Both the position numbers and the translations under genes were made by a program. This document shows positions 1 to 10,173 of a DNA stretch of 64,000 bases, piece after piece (position 1 is the first letter of the stretch; each line of letters opens with the position of its first letter). The DNA is from Alkalithermobacter paradoxus (lineage in GTDB: Bacteria > Bacillota > Clostridia > Peptostreptococcales > Peptostreptococcaceae). Where the stretch lies: positions 1 through 64,000 of the forward strand of contig MZGW01000010.1 in NCBI GenBank assembly GCA_002029295.1, written 5' to 3'. The notes below the pieces were generated by a model. The model had not been told where the DNA came from and made no database searches. It saw only the letters and a program-made list of their open reading frames with translations.

Positions 1-69
<69 letters not shown>

Positions 70-164
70 ATTTGGCTCATATGAGCTGACTTTATGGTTA
101 ATTGAATTACTATTCGTCTGCTGTTTAATTTTCAATGTTCTTTCTTGTCTTAGCGACAAGTAAT

Positions 165-193
165 ACTATATCAGCTTTCTTTAAGTGAGTCAA
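165..193 (-). promoter_or_regulatory. rRNA operon promoter
   Basis: On the minus strand there is TTGACT (188-193), a 17-nt spacer and TATAGT (165-170), a near-consensus sigma-A promoter pointing at the 16S gene about 100 nt downstream. The leader between them contains GAACATTGAAAATTAAAC (around 125-145), which resembles the boxA-type antitermination leader of Firmicute rRNA operons. The boxA reading is inference. Confidence 0.75.
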
Positions 194-216
194 CACTTTT
201 TTTGAAAAACTTTTTT

Positions 217-290
217 TGGAGCGGGTGAAGGGGATCGAACCCTCGCAGCCGGCTTGGAAGGCCGGAACTCTACCACTGAGCTACACCCGC
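217..290 (-). tRNA. tRNA-Gly (TCC)
   Basis: The minus strand folds as a cloverleaf: acceptor GCGGGTG/CACCCGC, D-arm with GCTCAGTGGTAGAGT, anticodon stem CCGGC/GCCGG with loop CTTCCAA (anticodon TCC), T-arm GAGGGTTCGATCCCCTT, and encoded TCCA 3' end. It sits about 25 nt upstream of the rRNA promoter and has its own promoter. No terminator is seen between the two, so its transcript may run into the rRNA operon. Confidence 0.96.
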
Positions 291-317
291 ATGTTCTGTT
301 CGTTGACCACGTATAGT

Positions 318-346
318 AATATATCATTTTTAAAATCTATTGTCAA
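318..346 (-). promoter_or_regulatory. tRNA-Gly promoter
   Basis: On the minus strand there is TTGACA (341-346), a 17-nt spacer and TATATT (318-323), with the tRNA 5' end 28 nt after the -10. It is a strong match for a sigma-A promoter. Confidence 0.75.
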
Positions 347-450
347 CATGTTTTTAAAATTATTTTTCTGTTTAAACGATATATGATTTAACATTATTTT
401 ATTATTAAGTTCTATGAAAGCAGTTCATACTTTTCTTGTATCAAAATAAT

Positions 451-480
451 AAAGGCAGGTATTTTAAAATACCTGCCTTT
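451..480 (-). terminator. Terminator of the nucleoside transporter gene
   Basis: This is a perfect inverted repeat (AAAGGCAGGTATT ... AATACCTGCCTTT) just after the stop codon of the transporter. On the minus strand an AT-rich, T-containing tract follows. The hairpin is strong and could also stop plus-strand transcription. Confidence 0.8.
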
Positions 481-491
481 AAAAATGAAGC

Positions 492-1712
492 CTATACTAA
501 TATACCTGCTATTGTTGCTGTTAAGAATGCAGCAACAGTACCACCTATTAAAGATTTTATTCCTAATTCAGCTAAATCTTTTCTTCTGCTTGGAGCTAAT
601 GATCCGATACCTCCTAATTGAACTGCTATAGAACCAAAGTTAGCAAATCCACATAATGCATAAGTTAATATTGTTATCGTTCTTGGAAGTAATGTTCCAT
701 CAGCTATGTGTTGAGATAATTGAGCGTAAGCAACAAACTCGTTTATAACTGTTTTTTGTCCAAGTAAAGAACCTGCCGCAACCATATCTTGAGCTGGAAC
801 ACCCATAACAAATGCAAGCGGTGCAAATACATATCCTAATATATTTTCTAAAGTTAATCCTTGTATTCCTACAAGATTTCCTACTGCTTCAAATCCAGCA
901 TTTAACATAGCTATTAAAGAAACGAATGCTAAAAGCATAGCTGCAACGTTTAATGCAAGTTGTAATCCTTCTGATGCTCCTCTAGCAGCAGCATCTATTA
1001 TATTTGCGTCTATCTTTTCTATTTCAAATTTAATTTCACCTTTCGTAACTGGTTCTTCTGTTTCTGGAACCATTATCTTAGAAGCTACTAATGCAGCAGG
1101 TGCAGACATTATAGAAGCAGCTAGTAAGTGTCCAGCGTTTACTCCCATTCCAACATATCCTGCCATAACTCCACCAGCAACAGTAGCCATACCTCCTACC
1201 ATTACAGCTGAAAGCTCTGATCTTGTCATTTTCTCAATGTATGGTTTTATAACAAGTGGTGCTTCTGTTTGTCCTACGAATATATTAGCTGCAGCTGATA
1301 AAGATTCAGCTCCTGAAGTTCCCATAAACTTAGCCATAACTCCTGCTATGTTCTTAATTATAAACTGCATAACTCCTAAATGATATAAAACTGCCATGAA
1401 CGCCGAGAAGAATATTATAGTTGGTAATACTTGGAATACAAATATAAATCCGAAGCTTCCTATATCCATTAAGTTTCCAAATAGAAACTCTGCTCCACTT
1501 CCCGCGAAACCTAGTAATTTAGTTATTAATTCTGATAATGTCTGGAATACTGCTTGACCTATCTTAGTTTTTAGAATTATTAATGCGAATATAACTTGCA
1601 TTAATACTCCTATTCCTACTAGCTTAAGATCAATTTTTTTTCTGTTTTCCGATACTAAGTAACAGATTGCTAATAAGACAAATATACCTACAAAGCTAAT
1701 AAATCTTTCCAT
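492..1712 (-). CDS. nupC: Concentrative nucleoside transporter, NupC/CNT family
   Basis: This is a predicted cation-coupled nucleoside importer of the cytoplasmic membrane, 406 aa, the usual length for bacterial CNT proteins. Hydrophobic segments run along the whole chain. The family motif GQTEAPLVI lies at residues 147-155, and a late FANFGSIAVQLGGIG segment matches the gated C-terminal core. The gene stands alone between two terminators and has a candidate catabolite-response (cre) element upstream. The substrate (which nucleosides) cannot be read from sequence, and nupC is used as the family name. The start is the ATG following an AAGGAGAG ribosome-binding site. Confidence 0.9.
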   Translation of the reverse strand: MERFISFVGIFVLLAICYLVSENRKKIDLKLVGIGVLMQVIFALIILKTKIGQAVFQTLSELITKLLGFAGSGAEFLFGNLMDIGSFGFIFVFQVLPTIIFFSAFMAVLYHLGVMQFIIKNIAGVMAKFMGTSGAESLSAAANIFVGQTEAPLVIKPYIEKMTRSELSAVMVGGMATVAGGVMAGYVGMGVNAGHLLAASIMSAPAALVASKIMVPETEEPVTKGEIKFEIEKIDANIIDAAARGASEGLQLALNVAAMLLAFVSLIAMLNAGFEAVGNLVGIQGLTLENILGYVFAPLAFVMGVPAQDMVAAGSLLGQKTVINEFVAYAQLSQHIADGTLLPRTITILTYALCGFANFGSIAVQLGGIGSLAPSRRKDLAELGIKSLIGGTVAAFLTATIAGILV

Positions 1713-1754
1713 CTTCTTCTCTCCTTTTGTATTTTTTATTATATTTGTGTGTTT

Positions 1755-1768
1755 TCATAACGTTTTCA
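1755..1768 (-). promoter_or_regulatory. Candidate cre (CcpA) site upstream of nupC
   Basis: The minus strand reads TGAAAACGTTATGA, one mismatch from the consensus TGNAANCGNTNNCA. It lies about 45 nt upstream of the transporter start, where CcpA binding would repress transcription when preferred sugars are present. A single degenerate 14-mer can occur by chance. Confidence 0.4.
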
Positions 1769-1880
1769 TCTCAGCTTTTATATATTATCACATTTTGTCG
1801 AAGAAAACAATTGCCTAATTAATTTTTTTTAAATTTTTTTTTACTTTTCAGTTAACGTTTGATATTTATCTACAAAATAA

Positions 1881-1904
1881 AATATCCATATTAGTATGGA
1901 TATT
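1881..1904 (-). terminator. Terminator of cwlD
   Basis: An inverted repeat (AATATCCATA ... TATGGATATT) lies about 20 nt past the cwlD stop codon and is followed on the minus strand by a T-rich tract (TTTATTTTG). The stem is AT-rich and therefore modest. Confidence 0.65.
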
Positions 1905-1923
1905 TATAGTTTGATATATTCAG

Positions 1924-2631
1924 TTAATCTGCGATGCTAAAGTATTTTTGTATTCCTATATATATAGCCCATGCTATCTTATCCTGATAGCTTCCTGATT
2001 TTAGCAACTCCTCTTCTTTATCATTAGATAAAAATCCACATTCAATAAGAATTGATGGTATTGAATTATTTTCGAGTAGATATATATTATCTCTTGGTTT
2101 TATACTTCTCTTATTATTTTTATCTAAGACTCTTCTAAGTTCTTCTTGTATAAACTGAGCTATCTCTTTACTTTGTTTATCTGATTTTGGATAAAAAACC
2201 TGAGCTCCATAATACTTTTTTTGTGGGAAACTATTCAAGTGTATCGATATAAGTAAATCCGCTTTCGATTCCTTTATTAATGCTTTTCTGTTTCTCAAAT
2301 CTTCTAAATATTTTTCTCTTATGGTTTGAGCTTTTTCATATAATCTTTCGTCTTTTTCTCTTGTTAATATAACCAGCGCTCCACTTTCTTCTAATAATGT
2401 TCTAAGTTTTAAAACTATTTGCAAATTTATATCTTTTTCAAATGTATTATTATCTCCTACAGCTCCTGTGTCTAATTCTCCATGTCCAGCATCTAGTATT
2501 ATTACCTTATTTGTTACAGGCATATTTATGCTTACATTTGATGTATTATCATCTATGAACAATATAATTCCTAGTAACACAAGTACTATAAGTAATAATA
2601 GTAAATACTTTTTATTTAAAAATACTACCAT
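1924..2631 (-). CDS. cwlD: N-acetylmuramoyl-L-alanine amidase CwlD (spore cortex)
   Basis: This is a zinc amidase of the Amidase_3 family, 235 aa. A single N-terminal hydrophobic segment (residues about 9-26) marks a signal or anchor. The metal and catalytic residues are visible: H50 in LDAGHG, E65, H131 in SIHLNSF, and E197 in IECGF. CwlD proteins trim stem peptides so that muramic-delta-lactam can be made in spore cortex peptidoglycan, a prerequisite for germination. The position just downstream of rplM-rpsI is the usual one in Bacilli and Clostridia. A terminator separates it from rpsI, so it probably has its own (sporulation) promoter in the 75-nt gap, but I could not fix a sigma-E or sigma-G box there. 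Confidence 0.9.
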   Translation of the reverse strand: MVVFLNKKYLLLLLIVLVLLGIILFIDDNTSNVSINMPVTNKVIILDAGHGELDTGAVGDNNTFEKDINLQIVLKLRTLLEESGALVILTREKDERLYEKAQTIREKYLEDLRNRKALIKESKADLLISIHLNSFPQKKYYGAQVFYPKSDKQSKEIAQFIQEELRRVLDKNNKRSIKPRDNIYLLENNSIPSILIECGFLSNDKEEELLKSGSYQDKIAWAIYIGIQKYFSIAD

Positions 2632-2705
2632 CTAGCTCCCCCCAAGATAAACATTCACACACAACTGATATGGCAATATTTTTATCAGCTGTTATGAATA
2701 TATGA

Positions 2706-2736
2706 AAAAAGACCCTGGAATATTCCAGAGTCTTTT
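2706..2736 (-). terminator. Terminator of rplM-rpsI
   Basis: On the minus strand a stem AAAGACTCTGG pairs with CCAGGGTCTTT (with one G-U pair), directly followed by TTTTTTC. It lies 10 nt after the rpsI stop codon and separates the ribosomal operon from cwlD. Confidence 0.85.
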
Positions 2737-2746
2737 GAATTGGATA

Positions 2747-3139
2747 TTATCTCTTTGAGAATTGTGGAGCTCTTCTTGCTGCTTTTAAACCGTATTTCTT
2801 TCTTTCTTTCATTCTTGGGTCTCTTGTTAAGAATCCAGCTTTCTTTAAAGTAGGTCTAAGTTCTGCATCAGCTTTAAGTAAAGCTCTAGAGATACCGTGT
2901 CTTACAGCACCTGCTTGTCCTGTAAATCCGCCACCTTGTACTTTAACTATAACATCATACTTTCCAGCTGTTTCTGTAAGTACTAGAGGTTGCATAACCT
3001 CTCTTTTTAGAGTTTCATAGTTGAAGTACTCATCTAAAGATCTTCCATTTATTACTACATTTCCTTCTCCTGGGATTAATCTAACACATGCTATCGAACT
3101 TTTTCTTCTACCAGTTCCGTAATATTGAACTTTTGCCAT
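2747..3139 (-). CDS. rpsI: 30S ribosomal protein S9
   Basis: S9 is 130 aa, full length, starting [13 protein letters not shown] and ending in the conserved basic tail RRAPQFSKR, whose last residues contact P-site tRNA in the 30S head. It follows rplM by 32 nt in the conserved two-gene L13-S9 operon. The start is preceded by AAGGAGG. Confidence 0.98.
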   Translation of the reverse strand: MAKVQYYGTGRRKSSIACVRLIPGEGNVVINGRSLDEYFNYETLKREVMQPLVLTETAGKYDVIVKVQGGGFTGQAGAVRHGISRALLKADAELRPTLKKAGFLTRDPRMKERKKYGLKAARRAPQFSKR

Positions 3140-3171
3140 GGGTATATCCTCCTTTCAATATAAATACCGAA

Positions 3172-3600
3172 TTATATATCTAATACTTCTGGTTGTTGTG
3201 ATTGATGAGTATGCTCAGCACCTGCAAATACTCTTAATCTTGTCATCATTCTTTTTCTTAATTTGTTTTTAGATAACATTCCATTTACTGCATGCATGAT
3301 AACTTCTTCTGGCTTTTCTGCTAAAAGTCTTCTGTATGGTATTTCTACTAAGTTTCCTACATATCCAGTATGATATCTGTATAATTTTTGATCTAATTTC
3401 TTTCCAGTTAATTTAACTTTCGCTGCATTAACAACAACAACGAAGTCTCCTCCATCTACGTGTGGAGTAAAAGTAGGTTTGTGCTTTCCTCTTAATATTT
3501 TTGCAATTTCACTAGCTAAACGACCTAAAGTTTTTCCTTCAGCATCAACAATATACCATTTTCTTTGAGTCTCAGTTGGTTTTGCTATATATGATTTCAT
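3172..3600 (-). CDS. rplM: 50S ribosomal protein L13
   Basis: L13 is 142 aa and begins [20 protein letters not shown], the typical N-terminus. It is an early-assembly protein of the large subunit that binds domain II of 23S rRNA. It is first gene of the rplM-rpsI operon with a clear promoter and a roughly 90-nt 5' leader. In Bacillus subtilis L13 represses its own operon through such a leader; here that is inference. Confidence 0.98.
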   Translation of the reverse strand: MKSYIAKPTETQRKWYIVDAEGKTLGRLASEIAKILRGKHKPTFTPHVDGGDFVVVVNAAKVKLTGKKLDQKLYRYHTGYVGNLVEIPYRRLLAEKPEEVIMHAVNGMLSKNKLRKRMMTRLRVFAGAEHTHQSQQPEVLDI

Positions 3601-3694
3601 TGCTTTCCCTCCTTGCTTAAGCGTTTAAATTTATTTTTCACCGTGTATATAAAGTCCGGGGCTAGTGGACTTATCAACATACGCATTCTAATAT
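3601..3694 (-). promoter_or_regulatory. rplM 5' leader with hairpin (possible L13 leader)
   Basis: The transcribed leader between the promoter and rplM contains a hairpin, AAGTCC at 3667-3672 pairing with GGACTT at 3652-3657 around a GC-rich loop, followed by an AT-rich stretch and the GGAGG site. Known Firmicute L13 leaders lie at this position. I did not match this sequence to the known structure. Confidence 0.4.
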
Positions 3695-3723
3695 AGTTTA
3701 ATACATAGAGCCGGGTGTGTCAA
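3695..3723 (-). promoter_or_regulatory. rplM-rpsI promoter
   Basis: On the minus strand there is TTGACA (3718-3723), a 17-nt spacer and TAAACT (3695-3700). The -35 begins 2 nt after the end of truA, so the L13-S9 operon is transcribed from here apart from any read-through. Confidence 0.75.
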
Positions 3724-3724
3724 G

Positions 3725-4456
3725 CTAATAATATACTTTTTTCAAAAACAAACCTTTAGCTGGGGCTGTGTGTCCTGCTCTATTTCTATCTTTAGATTCT
3801 ATTATAGTTTTCAGGTCTTCTTTTATTCTTCCTCTTCCTATATCAATTAATGTTCCGGCTATTATTCTAACCATATTATATAAAAATCCATTTCCTTCTA
3901 CTTCTATAATTATTAAATCTTCTTCTTCCTTAATACTAATATCGTATATTGTTCTTACTGTAGTTTTGACAGATGATCCACTACTCATAAATCCTACAAA
4001 GTCATGTGTTCCTATTAATTGCTTTGCTTGATCTTTTACTTTACCCATATCTAAGTCATAATTTATATTGTAAGAGAAATTTCTATATATAGGCCTTTTA
4101 TATCTACTATTCAATATTACATATCTATATACTTTCTTTTTTGCAGAATATCTTGAATGAAAATCCATACAAACTTCTTGAGAAGATATTATACAGATAT
4201 CTTCAGGTAATTTAGAATTTATCGCTCCTGCAAATTTTTCTGCTGGTATAGCGCTACTCGTTGTGAAGTTTGCTACTTGTCCAAGTGCATGAACTCCACT
4301 ATCAGTTCTTCCTGATGATGTTAGATTAACTATTTCTCCTGTTACCTTTAAAATAGCGTTTTCTATTACTTCTTGTATAGATATACCATTCTTTTGCCTT
4401 TGCCACCCTGCATAATTTGTTCCTTCATACTCTATTGTAAGCTTTATATTTCTCAT
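3725..4456 (-). CDS. truA: tRNA pseudouridine(38-40) synthase TruA
   Basis: TruA converts uridines 38-40 of the tRNA anticodon stem to pseudouridine. The 243 aa match the family length. The catalytic aspartate is D52 in SSGRTDSGVHALGQ (residues 47-60). The gene follows ecfT by 14 nt and is the last of the ecfA1-ecfA2-ecfT-truA set, the arrangement found in Bacillus and Clostridium downstream of rplQ. Confidence 0.96.
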   Translation of the reverse strand: MRNIKLTIEYEGTNYAGWQRQKNGISIQEVIENAILKVTGEIVNLTSSGRTDSGVHALGQVANFTTSSAIPAEKFAGAINSKLPEDICIISSQEVCMDFHSRYSAKKKVYRYVILNSRYKRPIYRNFSYNINYDLDMGKVKDQAKQLIGTHDFVGFMSSGSSVKTTVRTIYDISIKEEEDLIIIEVEGNGFLYNMVRIIAGTLIDIGRGRIKEDLKTIIESKDRNRAGHTAPAKGLFLKKVYY

Positions 4457-4470
4457 ACAATCACCTGAAC

Positions 4471-5259
4471 TTAAAATAATATTATTAAAACAAGATATGT
4501 CAAAATAGTAGCAAATGCGATATAGTCTTTTCTTGTGAATCTTATCTGTTTCATCTTGCTTCTATTTTCTCCACCTCTGTAGCATCTAGCTTCCATTGCC
4601 ATAGCAAGTTCATCTGCTCTTCTAAACGCACTTATGAAAAGAGGTACTAAAAGTGGAATTAAGTTTTTTGCTCTATTTAAAATATTCTTGCTTTCAAAAT
4701 CAGCTCCTCTAGCCATCTGTGCTTTCATTATCTTATCTGTTTCATCTAATAATGTAGGTATAAATCTTAATGCTATTGTCATCATCATAGCTAGTTCATG
4801 TGCAGGAACTCCTATTTTCTTAAATGGATTGAGTAATTTTTCTATTCCATCTGTAAGTTCTATAGGAGACGTAGCCAGTGTAAGTATCGACGTTCCAGTT
4901 ATTAAGAAAATCAACCTAACTGCCATAAATATACCCTGTCTTAAACCTTCTTGAGATATACTTGCAGGTCCTATAGAGTAAATTATTTTTCCAGGTGTCA
5001 TAAATGCATTTATTAATAGAGTAAATAATAGTATGAACATAAGAGGCCTAAGACCTTTTAAAATGTACCGTACTGGTATTTTAGATAGTTTTAGTATAGA
5101 CCCTAAAAATGCAAGAACAAGTAAATAAAGATAAAAGCTTTCTATAATAAATAAAGAAGCCATAAACATAAATGTTCCTAGTATTTTAACTCTTGGATCT
5201 AACTTATGAACTGTAGAGTTTGTAGGATAATACTGACCTATGGTTATATCTTTTATCAT
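4471..5259 (-). CDS. ecfT: ECF transporter transmembrane subunit EcfT
   Basis: EcfT is the scaffold membrane subunit of energy-coupling-factor vitamin and metal importers, linking the two ATPases to exchangeable substrate-binding S components. It has 262 aa with several hydrophobic segments. The two Ala-Arg-Gly-type coupling motifs are readable: ARGAD ([10 protein letters not shown]) and EARCYRGG near the C-terminal half. Its start overlaps the stop of ecfA2 by 4 nt, indicating translational coupling. No S component is encoded nearby, which fits group II systems with scattered S genes. Confidence 0.95.
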   Translation of the reverse strand: MIKDITIGQYYPTNSTVHKLDPRVKILGTFMFMASLFIIESFYLYLLVLAFLGSILKLSKIPVRYILKGLRPLMFILLFTLLINAFMTPGKIIYSIGPASISQEGLRQGIFMAVRLIFLITGTSILTLATSPIELTDGIEKLLNPFKKIGVPAHELAMMMTIALRFIPTLLDETDKIMKAQMARGADFESKNILNRAKNLIPLLVPLFISAFRRADELAMAMEARCYRGGENRSKMKQIRFTRKDYIAFATILTYLVLIILF

Positions 5260-6116
5260 ATTTTTTTACTCCTTATATACTTTATTATCTCCTCTTTAGC
5301 TTCTTTTATAGTAATTATATCTTCTCTTATATCAAATCCTTGCTCTCTTAGTTTTTTGATAAGCTGAGATACTAAAGGAACATCTAACCCTATATTTCTA
5401 AGCTTATCACATTCCATAAACACCTTTTTAGGATGTCCTTCTATTTCTATTTTCCCCTCTGCCATTACTATTAACTTTGTAGCCACTTTTGCCATGTCTT
5501 CCATGCTATGAGATGAAAGTATTATAGTTAAATCTTGTTTCTCGTGTAACTTTTTGATTTGCATCAGTATCTCATCTCTACCTTTAGGATCAAGTCCTGC
5601 TGTTGGCTCATCTAGTACTAATATTTTAGGTTTCATAGCTAATACTCCAGCTATAGCAACTCTTCTTTTTTGTCCACCAGAAAGTTCAAAGGGAGATCTA
5701 TCTTTTATATCTTCATAATCTAATCCGACTAGTTTTATAGATTCTATTACCCTTTTTTTAATTTCATCTTCATCTAGCCCTAAGTTAGAAGGACCAAAAG
5801 CTACATCTTTATATACAGTTTCTTCAAATAACTGATATTCAGGGTATTGAAATACAACTCCTACTTTTTTTCTAATATCTACTAAACTTATATTACTATC
5901 TGTTATATCTATGTTATCAATAAATATTTTTCCGCTAGTAGGTTTTAGTAGTCCATTTAGATGTTGTATCAATGTCGATTTTCCTGAACCTGTGTGCCCT
6001 ATAAGTCCAACTAGTTCTCCACTTTTTATTTCAAGATTAACATTGTCTAATGCTAAACTCTCAAATGGACTGTTAGGGTTGTATATATGCCTTAGATTTT
6101 CTATTAATATTGACAT
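5256..6116 (-). CDS. ecfA2: ECF transporter ATPase EcfA2
   Basis: This is an ABC ATPase, 286 aa. Walker A is GHTGSGKST (about residues 39-47), the signature is [13 protein letters not shown], Walker B is [12 protein letters not shown], and a switch histidine sits in SSHSMED. It overlaps ecfA1 by 13 nt and ecfT by 4 nt, so the three subunits are produced together. Paralogous to EcfA1; assignment of A1 and A2 follows gene order and the extended C-terminal domain. Confidence 0.94.
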   Translation of the reverse strand: MSILIENLRHIYNPNSPFESLALDNVNLEIKSGELVGLIGHTGSGKSTLIQHLNGLLKPTSGKIFIDNIDITDSNISLVDIRKKVGVVFQYPEYQLFEETVYKDVAFGPSNLGLDEDEIKKRVIESIKLVGLDYEDIKDRSPFELSGGQKRRVAIAGVLAMKPKILVLDEPTAGLDPKGRDEILMQIKKLHEKQDLTIILSSHSMEDMAKVATKLIVMAEGKIEIEGHPKKVFMECDKLRNIGLDVPLVSQLIKKLREQGFDIREDIITIKEAKEEIIKYIRSKKI

Positions 6117-6937
6117 AAGCTCATCACCATCTCATCCACACTTAATATGTCTTCTTTTATTTTCAGTCCAGATTTTCTAAGTTCATACGCAAGCTCTGTC
6201 ATATATGGAACATCTAATCTTAGTTTTTTTAATTTATCTACCTGAGTAAATACATCTTTTGGCTTTCCCTCAAGTACTATTTTTCCTTTCTCCATTACTA
6301 TTATTCTATCTGCATCTATTGCTTCTTCCATAAAGTGAGTTATATGAACTATTGTTATATTTTCTTCCTTGTTAAGCTTCTTTATTGTATTTATTACTTC
6401 TTTTCTTCCACTAGGATCTAGCATAGCTGTTGGTTCATCTAGTATTATGCAGTCTGGTTTCATAGCTATAATTCCAGCTATTGCTACTCTTTGTTTCTGA
6501 CCTCCTGATAGTAAATGAGGTGCCTTGTTTCTAAATTCGTACATATTAACAGACTTTAATGAAGTTTCTACTCTCTTTTTTATTTCATCAGGATTTATAC
6601 CTAGATTCTCTGGTCCAAATGCTACATCTTCTTCTACCACTGTTCCTACTATTTGGTTATCTGGATTTTGAAATATCATTCCAGCGTTTTGTCTTATTTG
6701 CCATATCTTATCTTCGTCTTTCGTATTCATTCCAGCTACTATAACGTTTCCATGCACTGGCTTTAGTATTGCATTCAAGTGCTTAGATAGTGTAGACTTT
6801 CCAGATCCATTATGTCCTATTATAACGACGAATTCACCTTTTTTTATGTCTAGATTTACTCCATCTAATGCTTTTAGATTTGTTTCTTCTTGCAAATATT
6901 CGTATACAACATCTTCTACTTTTATTATATTGTCCAT
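6104..6937 (-). CDS. ecfA1: ECF transporter ATPase EcfA1
   Basis: This ABC ATPase has 277 aa, with Walker [10 protein letters not shown], signature [13 protein letters not shown] and Walker [13 protein letters not shown]. It pairs with EcfA2 to power uptake of vitamins through the ECF module. It starts about 130 nt downstream of rplQ, beyond a terminator, so the ECF-truA group likely has its own promoter in 6938-7030. A TATAAT is present there without a good -35. Confidence 0.94.
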   Translation of the reverse strand: MDNIIKVEDVVYEYLQEETNLKALDGVNLDIKKGEFVVIIGHNGSGKSTLSKHLNAILKPVHGNVIVAGMNTKDEDKIWQIRQNAGMIFQNPDNQIVGTVVEEDVAFGPENLGINPDEIKKRVETSLKSVNMYEFRNKAPHLLSGGQKQRVAIAGIIAMKPDCIILDEPTAMLDPSGRKEVINTIKKLNKEENITIVHITHFMEEAIDADRIIVMEKGKIVLEGKPKDVFTQVDKLKKLRLDVPYMTELAYELRKSGLKIKEDILSVDEMVMSLCQY

Positions 6938-7030
6938 AAAAATACCTCTCTTAATCTATTTGTAAGGTGATTACTACAATATTATATAAAAACAGAAGCA
7001 TTTTTGAAAGTGAAAATGTATAAGTAAAAA

Positions 7031-7058
7031 GGGAACTAAGCTATTCGCCTAATTCCCC
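7031..7058 (-). terminator. Terminator at the end of the S10-spc-alpha superoperon
   Basis: On the minus strand GGGGAATTAGGC pairs with GCTTAGTTCCC, with two mismatches, and is followed by TTTTTACTT. It lies 8 nt after the rplQ stop codon and closes the long ribosomal transcription unit. Confidence 0.75.
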
Positions 7059-7065
7059 GTAAGTT

Positions 7066-7407
7066 TTATACTAATTCAATTATAGACATTTCTGCTCCGT
7101 CACCTTTTCTAGGTCCAACTTTAAGGATTCTAGTGTATCCACCATTTCTCTCTGTGTATTTAGGAGCTATTTCTTCGAATAATCTAGTAACAACACTTTC
7201 ATCTAATACATATGCTAAAACTTGACGTCTAGCGTGAAGATCTCCTCTTTTACCTAGAGTTATCATCTTCTCAGCCATTCTACGAGTTTCTTTAGCTCTT
7301 GTTGTAGTAGTTTCTATTCTACCGCTTCTTAGTAAGTCTGTAACTAAGTTTCTAAGCATCATATTTCTATGAGCAGTTACACGACCAAGTTTACGATATA
7401 CAGCCAT
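7066..7407 (-). CDS. rplQ: 50S ribosomal protein L17
   Basis: L17 is 113 aa, starting [20 protein letters not shown], and is the compact bacterial form near the peptide exit tunnel. It follows rpoA by 23 nt as the last gene of the alpha operon. Confidence 0.98.
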   Translation of the reverse strand: MAVYRKLGRVTAHRNMMLRNLVTDLLRSGRIETTTTRAKETRRMAEKMITLGKRGDLHARRQVLAYVLDESVVTRLFEEIAPKYTERNGGYTRILKVGPRKGDGAEMSIIELV

Positions 7408-7430
7408 GCCTATCCCTCCTTTTCTGCTTC

Positions 7431-8378
7431 CTATTCTTCAGATGGCTTAAGATCTAAGCCTAATTCTTCTAATTTCTGAATAACTTCTTCTAGGGATTTT
7501 TTACCAAGATTTCTTACTTTCATCATCTCTTCTTCACTTTTGCTGCTCAATTCTTCAACTGTATTTATACCCGCTCTTTTTAAACAGTTGTAAGATCTAA
7601 CAGAAAGATCAAGTTCTTCAATAGTCATTTCTAGAACTTTTTCTTTTTTGTCTTCTTCTTTTTCAACCATAATTTCTACATTGCTTACATGCTCTGTAAG
7701 GTTTATGAATAAGTTAAGATGTTCAACTAAAATCTTAGCTCCTAGAGATATTCCTTCTTGAGGATTAACGCTTCCATTTGTCCAAACTTCAAATATTAGC
7801 TTATCATAGTCAGTTACTTGCCCTACTCTTGTATTTTCGATTTTGTAACTAACTTTCTCTACAGGAGTGTATATTGAATCAACTGGTATTACCCCTATAG
7901 GCATATCATAAGATTTATTATTTTCAGCTGAAACGTAGCCTCTTCCCTCATCAATGTTTATCTCCATGTACACTTTAGCATCTTTATCTAAAGTTGCAAT
8001 GTGTAAATCTTTGCTTAGTATTTCAACATCAGGTGGGCATAATATGTCTTTTCCTGTTATTACACCTTCACCTTGAGCTTCTATTTTAAGGGTTCTAGGA
8101 CCTTCTCCATCTATCTTAGCTGATAGTTCTTTTAAAGAAAGTATTATTTCTGTAACATCTTCCTTTACTCCTGGTATAGTTGAGAATTCATGTAAAATTC
8201 CATCTATTTTTATAGATTTAACAGCTACACCTGGAAGAGAAGATAATAAAACTCTTCTTAAAGCATTCCCTAAAGTTATTCCATAGCCTCTTTCTAGAGG
8301 CTCTATAACAAACTTTCCATATTTGTTGTCTTCGCTTATTTCCAAAATTTCTATTTTCGGCTTTTCTATTTCGATCAT
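7431..8378 (-). CDS. rpoA: RNA polymerase alpha subunit
   Basis: RpoA has 315 aa. The N-terminal assembly domain is visible with [22 protein letters not shown] (about residues 29-50), where alpha dimerises and contacts beta. The C-terminal domain (about 245-310) has the helix-hairpin-helix region [22 protein letters not shown] that binds UP elements and activators. It lies between rpsD and rplQ in the standard alpha operon order. Confidence 0.98.
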   Translation of the reverse strand: MIEIEKPKIEILEISEDNKYGKFVIEPLERGYGITLGNALRRVLLSSLPGVAVKSIKIDGILHEFSTIPGVKEDVTEIILSLKELSAKIDGEGPRTLKIEAQGEGVITGKDILCPPDVEILSKDLHIATLDKDAKVYMEINIDEGRGYVSAENNKSYDMPIGVIPVDSIYTPVEKVSYKIENTRVGQVTDYDKLIFEVWTNGSVNPQEGISLGAKILVEHLNLFINLTEHVSNVEIMVEKEEDKKEKVLEMTIEELDLSVRSYNCLKRAGINTVEELSSKSEEEMMKVRNLGKKSLEEVIQKLEELGLDLKPSEE

Positions 8379-8446
8379 TAATAAAACCCTCCTTAAAGTT
8401 TATTAATGCACTGAGGGCAACTAATTCTATGACAAAACTAGGTCTA

Positions 8447-9070
8447 TTATTTAGAGTAAAGCTCTACTATTTGATGCTCTTCTATGTGAAGATCTATGTC
8501 TTCTCTTGTTGGAAGTGCAACTATTTTACCTGTCATATTTTCTAGGTTCATTTCTATCCATCTTGGTGATGTTTTGCTAGTGTCTTCAGCTAACCCTTTG
8601 AATTTAGTTGAAGATTTTGATCTATCTTTAACTGTTATAACATCTCCTAGGTTAACTATTAAAGATGGTATATCTACTTTCTTTCCATTTAAAGTGAAGT
8701 GACCATGTGTAACTAATTGTCTAGCTTCTTTTCTTGAAGAAGCAAGTCCCATTCTGTAAACAACATTGTCTAATCTTCTCTCTAATAAGCTAAGTAAGTT
8801 TTCACCTGTTATTCCTTGCATTTTCTCTGCTTTTTCATAAAGGTTTCTGAATTGAGTTTCTAAAACTCCGTATATTCTCTTAACTTTTTGTTTCTCTCTT
8901 AACTGAGTACCATAGTTAGATAATTTTTTTCTATTTTGTCCGTGTTGTCCAGGAGCATAGTTTCTTTTGTTTACAGCACATTTGTCTGTATAGCATCTAT
9001 CTCCTTTAAGGAATAATTTCATTCCTTCTCTACGGCAAAGTCTACATACTGCACCTGTATATCTTGCCAT
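8447..9070 (-). CDS. rpsD: 30S ribosomal protein S4, zinc-binding (C+) form
   Basis: S4 has 207 aa with an S4 RNA-binding domain (about residues 96-160, [20 protein letters not shown]). Cysteines C9, C12, C26 and C31 form the zinc-binding N-terminal motif of the C+ S4 type. It is a primary 16S-binding assembly protein. In Bacillus rpsD is monocistronic and elsewhere, whereas here it is inside the alpha operon between rpsK and rpoA, as in many Clostridia. Confidence 0.98.
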   Translation of the reverse strand: MARYTGAVCRLCRREGMKLFLKGDRCYTDKCAVNKRNYAPGQHGQNRKKLSNYGTQLREKQKVKRIYGVLETQFRNLYEKAEKMQGITGENLLSLLERRLDNVVYRMGLASSRKEARQLVTHGHFTLNGKKVDIPSLIVNLGDVITVKDRSKSSTKFKGLAEDTSKTSPRWIEMNLENMTGKIVALPTREDIDLHIEEHQIVELYSK

Positions 9071-9096
9071 GCTTCAATACACCTCCTACTGTTAAA

Positions 9097-9495
9097 TTAC
9101 ACTCTTCTTCTCTTTGGTGGTCTACAACCATTGTGTGGCACTGGAGTAACATCTTTTATTGTAGTAACTTCAAGTCCTGCCACTTGAAGCGATCTTATAG
9201 CTGCTTCACGACCTGAACCTGGTCCTTTAACAAAAACTTCTACAGTTTTTAATCCATGCTCCATAGCAGCTTTTGCAGAAGTCTCAGATGCAACTTGTGC
9301 TGCAAATGGAGTAGACTTTCTTGAACCTTTAAATCCTAACTGTCCAGCACTTGCCCAAGAAATTGCATTACCTTGAACATCAGTTATAGTAACTATAGTG
9401 TTGTTGAATGTTGATTGAATGTGAACATGACCACGTTCTATATTTTTACGCTCTCTTCTTTTAACACGAGTTGCTTTATTTTTAGGTTTAGCCAT
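9097..9495 (-). CDS. rpsK: 30S ribosomal protein S11
   Basis: S11 has 132 aa. It contains the conserved [18 protein letters not shown] segment and the C-terminal [15 protein letters not shown]. It sits on the platform of the small subunit near the mRNA exit. It lies 24 nt after rpsM in the alpha operon. Confidence 0.98.
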   Translation of the reverse strand: MAKPKNKATRVKRRERKNIERGHVHIQSTFNNTIVTITDVQGNAISWASAGQLGFKGSRKSTPFAAQVASETSAKAAMEHGLKTVEVFVKGPGSGREAAIRSLQVAGLEVTTIKDVTPVPHNGCRPPKRRRV

Positions 9496-9519
9496 TTATC
9501 TTCCCTCCTTACTTAGAAA

Positions 9520-9891
9520 CTATTTTTTCTTCTTACGAGATACAGTCTTTCTTGGTCCTTTTCTAGTTCTAGCGTTAGTCTTAGTTCTTTGACCTCTTAG
9601 TGGAAGTCCTCTCATGTGACGAATTCCTCTGTAGCACTTGATATCTCTTAGTCTTTTTATGTTTAGAGATATTTCTCTTCTAAGATCTCCCTCTACTAAG
9701 TACTCAGCATCTATTGCTTTTCTTAAAGCATTTACTTCATCTTCTGTTAAATCCTTTATTCTTATGTCAGGATTTATGTTTACTTTCTTTAATATTTCTT
9801 GAGAAGTACTTTTACCTATACCAAATATATAAGTTAAGCCTATTACTACTCTTTTGTCTCTTGGTAAATCTACTCCGGCTATTCTTGCCAT
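9520..9891 (-). CDS. rpsM: 30S ribosomal protein S13
   Basis: S13 has 123 aa, starts [15 protein letters not shown] and ends in a lysine- and arginine-rich tail ([11 protein letters not shown]) that reaches toward the P-site tRNA. A helix-hairpin-helix [11 protein letters not shown] is visible at about residues 25-35. The gap to rpmJ upstream is about 150 nt and AT-rich. Confidence 0.98.
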   Translation of the reverse strand: MARIAGVDLPRDKRVVIGLTYIFGIGKSTSQEILKKVNINPDIRIKDLTEDEVNALRKAIDAEYLVEGDLRREISLNIKRLRDIKCYRGIRHMRGLPLRGQRTKTNARTRKGPRKTVSRKKKK

Positions 9892-10042
9892 GCTTTTACA
9901 CCTCCTAAACTGTAAGTTAACAAAAGCTTTTAAAAAGTTATATAATTAAATTCCGAAGGCTTAGTTTTTTTTAATTTTAAGCTCTCTATTTTACCACAAT
10001 TTAATATTATAATATATTAAACATTAAATTACTAGCCCTATA

Positions 10043-10168
<126 letters not shown>

Positions 10169-10173
10169 TTAGA

